This document shows, piece after piece, positions 62,119-64,000 of a DNA stretch of 64,000 bases; position 1 is the stretch's first letter; each line of letters begins with the position of its first letter. The notes under the pieces are model-generated. The model ran no database searches and was not told the DNA's origin. It was given only the letters and a program-made list of their open reading frames with translations. The position numbers and the translations under genes are program-made. Origin of the DNA: Arcicella aurantiaca (lineage in GTDB: Bacteria > Bacteroidota > Bacteroidia > Cytophagales > Spirosomataceae); the NCBI RefSeq assembly GCF_003148625.1, contig NZ_QGGO01000024.1:24128-88127 (forward strand), given 5' to 3'.

Positions 62119-62748
62119 ATGAAACCAAATCAACGACCGTATATTATTGGCATCACTGGAGGAAGTGCTTCGGGTAAAACTCTATTCTTAAATCAATTAT
62201 TGAAGTCTTTTTCTAAAGATGAAATTTGCCTGATTTCTCAAGATAATTATTACCGTGACCGCAAAGACCAGCAAGTTGATGAACACGGATACATTAATTT
62301 TGATGAACCAAATTCTTTAGATTTACATCAGTATGCTCTTGATATTCAGACAATTCGCTCTGGAATGCCTTTCAACAAACAAGAATATACTTTCAATAAT
62401 CCTGATATTGTTCCAAAAACTTTGACCTTTGAACCTAAACCAATTATCGTGGTGGAAGGTTTATTCGTTTTTTATTTTAAAGAAATTGCAGATTTATTAG
62501 ATTTGAAGGTTTTTATTGATGCCAAACGTAAACTAAGACTCGACCGCCGTATCAGACGTGATGCAGAAGAACGTGGCTACGGTGAACGTGAAGAGGTGAT
62601 GTACCGTTGGAATAATCATGTTGAACCTGCTTTTCAGAAATATGTAAAGCCCTACCGAAAGGCATCTGACTTGGTCATTCCAAACAATGTTCACTTTGAA
62701 AAAGGACTTGAAATATTGGTTGGCTACTTACGAAGCAAAATTTCATAA
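62119..62748 (+). CDS. udk: Uridine kinase
   Basis: A 209-aa P-loop kinase of the uridine kinase/phosphoribulokinase family. The Walker A GGSASGKT is at about residues 14-21. SQDNYYRDRKDQQ and INFDEPNSLD match the substrate region, and VVEGLFVFYF with RRIRRDAEERGY matches the lid. It phosphorylates uridine and cytidine in pyrimidine salvage. It is a single gene with a terminator just behind. Confidence 0.93.
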   Translation: MKPNQRPYIIGITGGSASGKTLFLNQLLKSFSKDEICLISQDNYYRDRKDQQVDEHGYINFDEPNSLDLHQYALDIQTIRSGMPFNKQEYTFNNPDIVPKTLTFEPKPIIVVEGLFVFYFKEIADLLDLKVFIDAKRKLRLDRRIRRDAEERGYGEREEVMYRWNNHVEPAFQKYVKPYRKASDLVIPNNVHFEKGLEILVGYLRSKIS

Positions 62749-62761
62749 GTATCACTCAAAT

Positions 62762-62799
62762 AAAAACCGTGAAGTAGCAATATTTCACGGTTTTTTACT
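62762..62799 (+). terminator. Rho-independent terminator after udk
   Basis: AAAAACCGTGAA and TTCACGGTTTTT form a perfect 12-bp stem with a 10-nt loop and a T tail. It is 13 bp after the udk stop. Confidence 0.9.
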
Positions 62800-62833
62800 T
62801 TTTAAATCTAAACCAAAATAACTACTCAAAACA

Positions 62834-63685
62834 ATGTCGTACCAATCTCTAATACTTACTAAAAAATCAGCTAAAGATTTATCCAAACTCCAAAAACAAT
62901 TTAATGCTAATGTTAAAAAAATAGAAGAGTTGAAAGCCAATATTGTTTCAGAAAAAGAAATGCTTCGACGAATTATGACTCGGATTCAAGCAGAAATTGT
63001 ACCGCTTGAACATAAGCATAATAATCAGTTGATTGAACTGGTCTATGTTTTTGACAGACATTATGATAATCCATTTTTCAAGAAAAAAGAGAGAGCTAAA
63101 ATGGCTGAATTTATCATTGACAGAACGGTAGAATTGATTGAAAATTTGGGTATGGATAATTTGAAACCTCTTTATGAAAAATACGCCAATCGTTCTTATG
63201 ACGAAGTAAATTCTCAGGCTGATACCATCACGGCAGATTTGATGAAGAATATGATAGAAGCCAAATACGGAATTGAAGTTGATAAAAATGCAGATTTGAG
63301 TAACCCTCAAAAGATACAAGATTATATTGCATTGAAATTGGAGGAAAAGAAAACAAATGCCCATTCCCAAAACCCTCCGAAAGAAAAAACGGCAAAGCAA
63401 ATTGAAAAAGAAGAAAAACTAAAACAAGAAGCCAAAAATATAAGTAAAGTTGCACGAAGTATTTATACGGACTTAGTAAAGGCATTTCATCCCGACCGTG
63501 AGCAAGATGAAACTGAACGTGAACGCAAAACCGAAATCATGAAATTGGTTACGCAGGCTTATGAAAAAGATGATTTGTTTGAATTGTTGCGTTTGAAAAT
63601 TGAATTGCAAGATTCTGACATAGAGTCTATTACGATTGCGGACGAACAGTTGAAATATTACAATAAAATATTAAAAGAAACGTGA
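62834..63685 (+). CDS. J-domain protein with coiled-coil N-terminus
   Basis: A 283-aa protein with an N-terminal coiled coil (about 10-60) and a helical middle region. Residues about 205-265 form a J domain, with VARSIYTDLVKAFHPDREQD giving the HPD motif that stimulates DnaK ATPase, and ERERKTEIMKLVTQAYEKDD after it. No zinc-finger or CTD substrate domains of DnaJ are present, so it is a type III co-chaperone-like protein. It ends 12 bp from the IS982-like transposase remnant. Its client is unknown. Confidence 0.82.
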   Translation: MSYQSLILTKKSAKDLSKLQKQFNANVKKIEELKANIVSEKEMLRRIMTRIQAEIVPLEHKHNNQLIELVYVFDRHYDNPFFKKKERAKMAEFIIDRTVELIENLGMDNLKPLYEKYANRSYDEVNSQADTITADLMKNMIEAKYGIEVDKNADLSNPQKIQDYIALKLEEKKTNAHSQNPPKEKTAKQIEKEEKLKQEAKNISKVARSIYTDLVKAFHPDREQDETERERKTEIMKLVTQAYEKDDLFELLRLKIELQDSDIESITIADEQLKYYNKILKET

Positions 63686-63697
63686 ACTTTTCAGATT

Positions 63698-64000
63698 TCA
63701 AGCGGCTATCAATCCATTATATTGCTTCAAAGCTTTATGAGTCTGAATAGAAACTTTTGGTTTTCTTTGATAAAAAGAGTAGGCACACATAGCCGCCAAC
63801 ATATGAGTAAAAGCATTTAAAGCCGACCTATGGCGAGTATGTTCTAAGTCTAAAACACCCTTTTGAAGTCCAATAACCGTTTCAATAATGGGTCTTTTTT
63901 TTGCCATTTTTTTAGCCTCATCAGGCATAAATTTTTGGTTTGACTTTTGGGTATTATTACGAGGTTTAGCAAAGAAATCTAATGTTCCATCATACTCAAT
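63698..64000 (-). CDS. IS982-like transposase, C-terminal part (cut by window edge)
   Basis: The minus-strand frame is open to the end of the window and begins there as IEYDGTLDFFAKPRNNTQKS. It carries KKRPIIETVIGLQKGVLDLE and then HTRHRSALNAF, a strong match to the C-terminal block of IS982-family DDE transposases (the ETV and EHTRHRS motifs). The N-terminal part lies outside the window, so intactness cannot be judged. Its stop is 12 bp from the stop of the J-domain gene. Confidence 0.72.
   Translation of the reverse strand: MEYDGTLDFFAKPRNNTQKSNQKFMPDEAKKMAKKRPIIETVIGLQKGVLDLEHTRHRSALNAFTHMLAAMCAYSFYQRKPKVSIQTHKALKQYNGLIAA

Noticed and set aside
62948..63485. Minus-strand frames under the J-domain gene
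   Set aside because: Phe/Leu-rich shadows of a lysine/glutamate-rich coding strand, without start context or homology.
1..64000. CRISPR array, tRNA or rRNA genes
   Set aside because: No regular repeat-spacer array, cloverleaf with a T-loop GGTTCGAATCC-type core, or rRNA-like stretch was found by eye.

Overview
This 64 kb window is chromosomal DNA from an AT-rich Bacteroidota, most likely a Cytophagales/Spirosomaceae-type organism (inference). The signs are a type IX secretion (T9SS) sorting domain, 3-coathanger-stack surface proteins, the bacillithiol enzyme BshC, GT3-type glycogen synthase, several TAnnTTTG (-7) promoter boxes with few Shine-Dalgarno sites, and a DUF1800/DUF1501 pair. No rRNA, tRNA, CRISPR array or prophage was seen.

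Positions 1-21,200 are a surface-polysaccharide region on the + strand. It opens with a partial ThDP enzyme of the YerE/acetolactate-synthase type and a RfbH/DdhC-type 3-dehydratase, which together suggest a CDP-3,6-dideoxyhexose that may be two-carbon branched. A Wzx-like flippase, four GT2 glycosyltransferases and an EpsG/Wzy-like polymerase follow. Two insertion sequences then interrupt the cluster: an IS630 element with a probable -1 frameshift site and a decayed IS5-family element. The C-terminal remnant of another glycosyltransferase lies between them. After the ISs come a GT4 glycosyltransferase and a module (SDR reductase, WbpL/WecA-like transferase, WbpM/FlaA1-like dehydratase) that could make and load a 6-deoxy-HexNAc initiating sugar. 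Two secreted surface proteins, a second SDR epimerase and a second polyprenyl-phosphate transferase end the region. The last gene is preceded by a 125-bp hairpin with perfect 53-bp arms.

Positions 21,300-35,900 hold an RND efflux adaptor and pump with a glycosyltransferase gene between them, a PfkB-family kinase, a CBS protein, a carboxyltransferase of the methylcrotonyl-CoA carboxylase type, a shortened Bat-like cluster (DUF58, membrane protein, VWA) and a GT3 glycogen synthase.

Positions 36,000-49,300 hold a DyP-type peroxidase with a small possible partner, DUF423, BshC, an Lrp/AsnC regulator, a DUF2805 protein, and a four-gene minus-strand operon: DUF1800, DUF1501, a PA14/discoidin surface protein and a lamin-tail surface protein.

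Positions 49,600-64,000 hold glnS, an ftsY operon with a PD-(D/E)XK-like protein, a DUF6934 protein overlapping an unannotated 49-codon gene, typA, a 7TM-DISM histidine kinase, a large secreted nuclease-like protein, udk, a J-domain protein and the edge of an IS982-like transposase. Many intergenic gaps carry palindromes or short repeats, and two appear to have spread into the 5' ends of genes.
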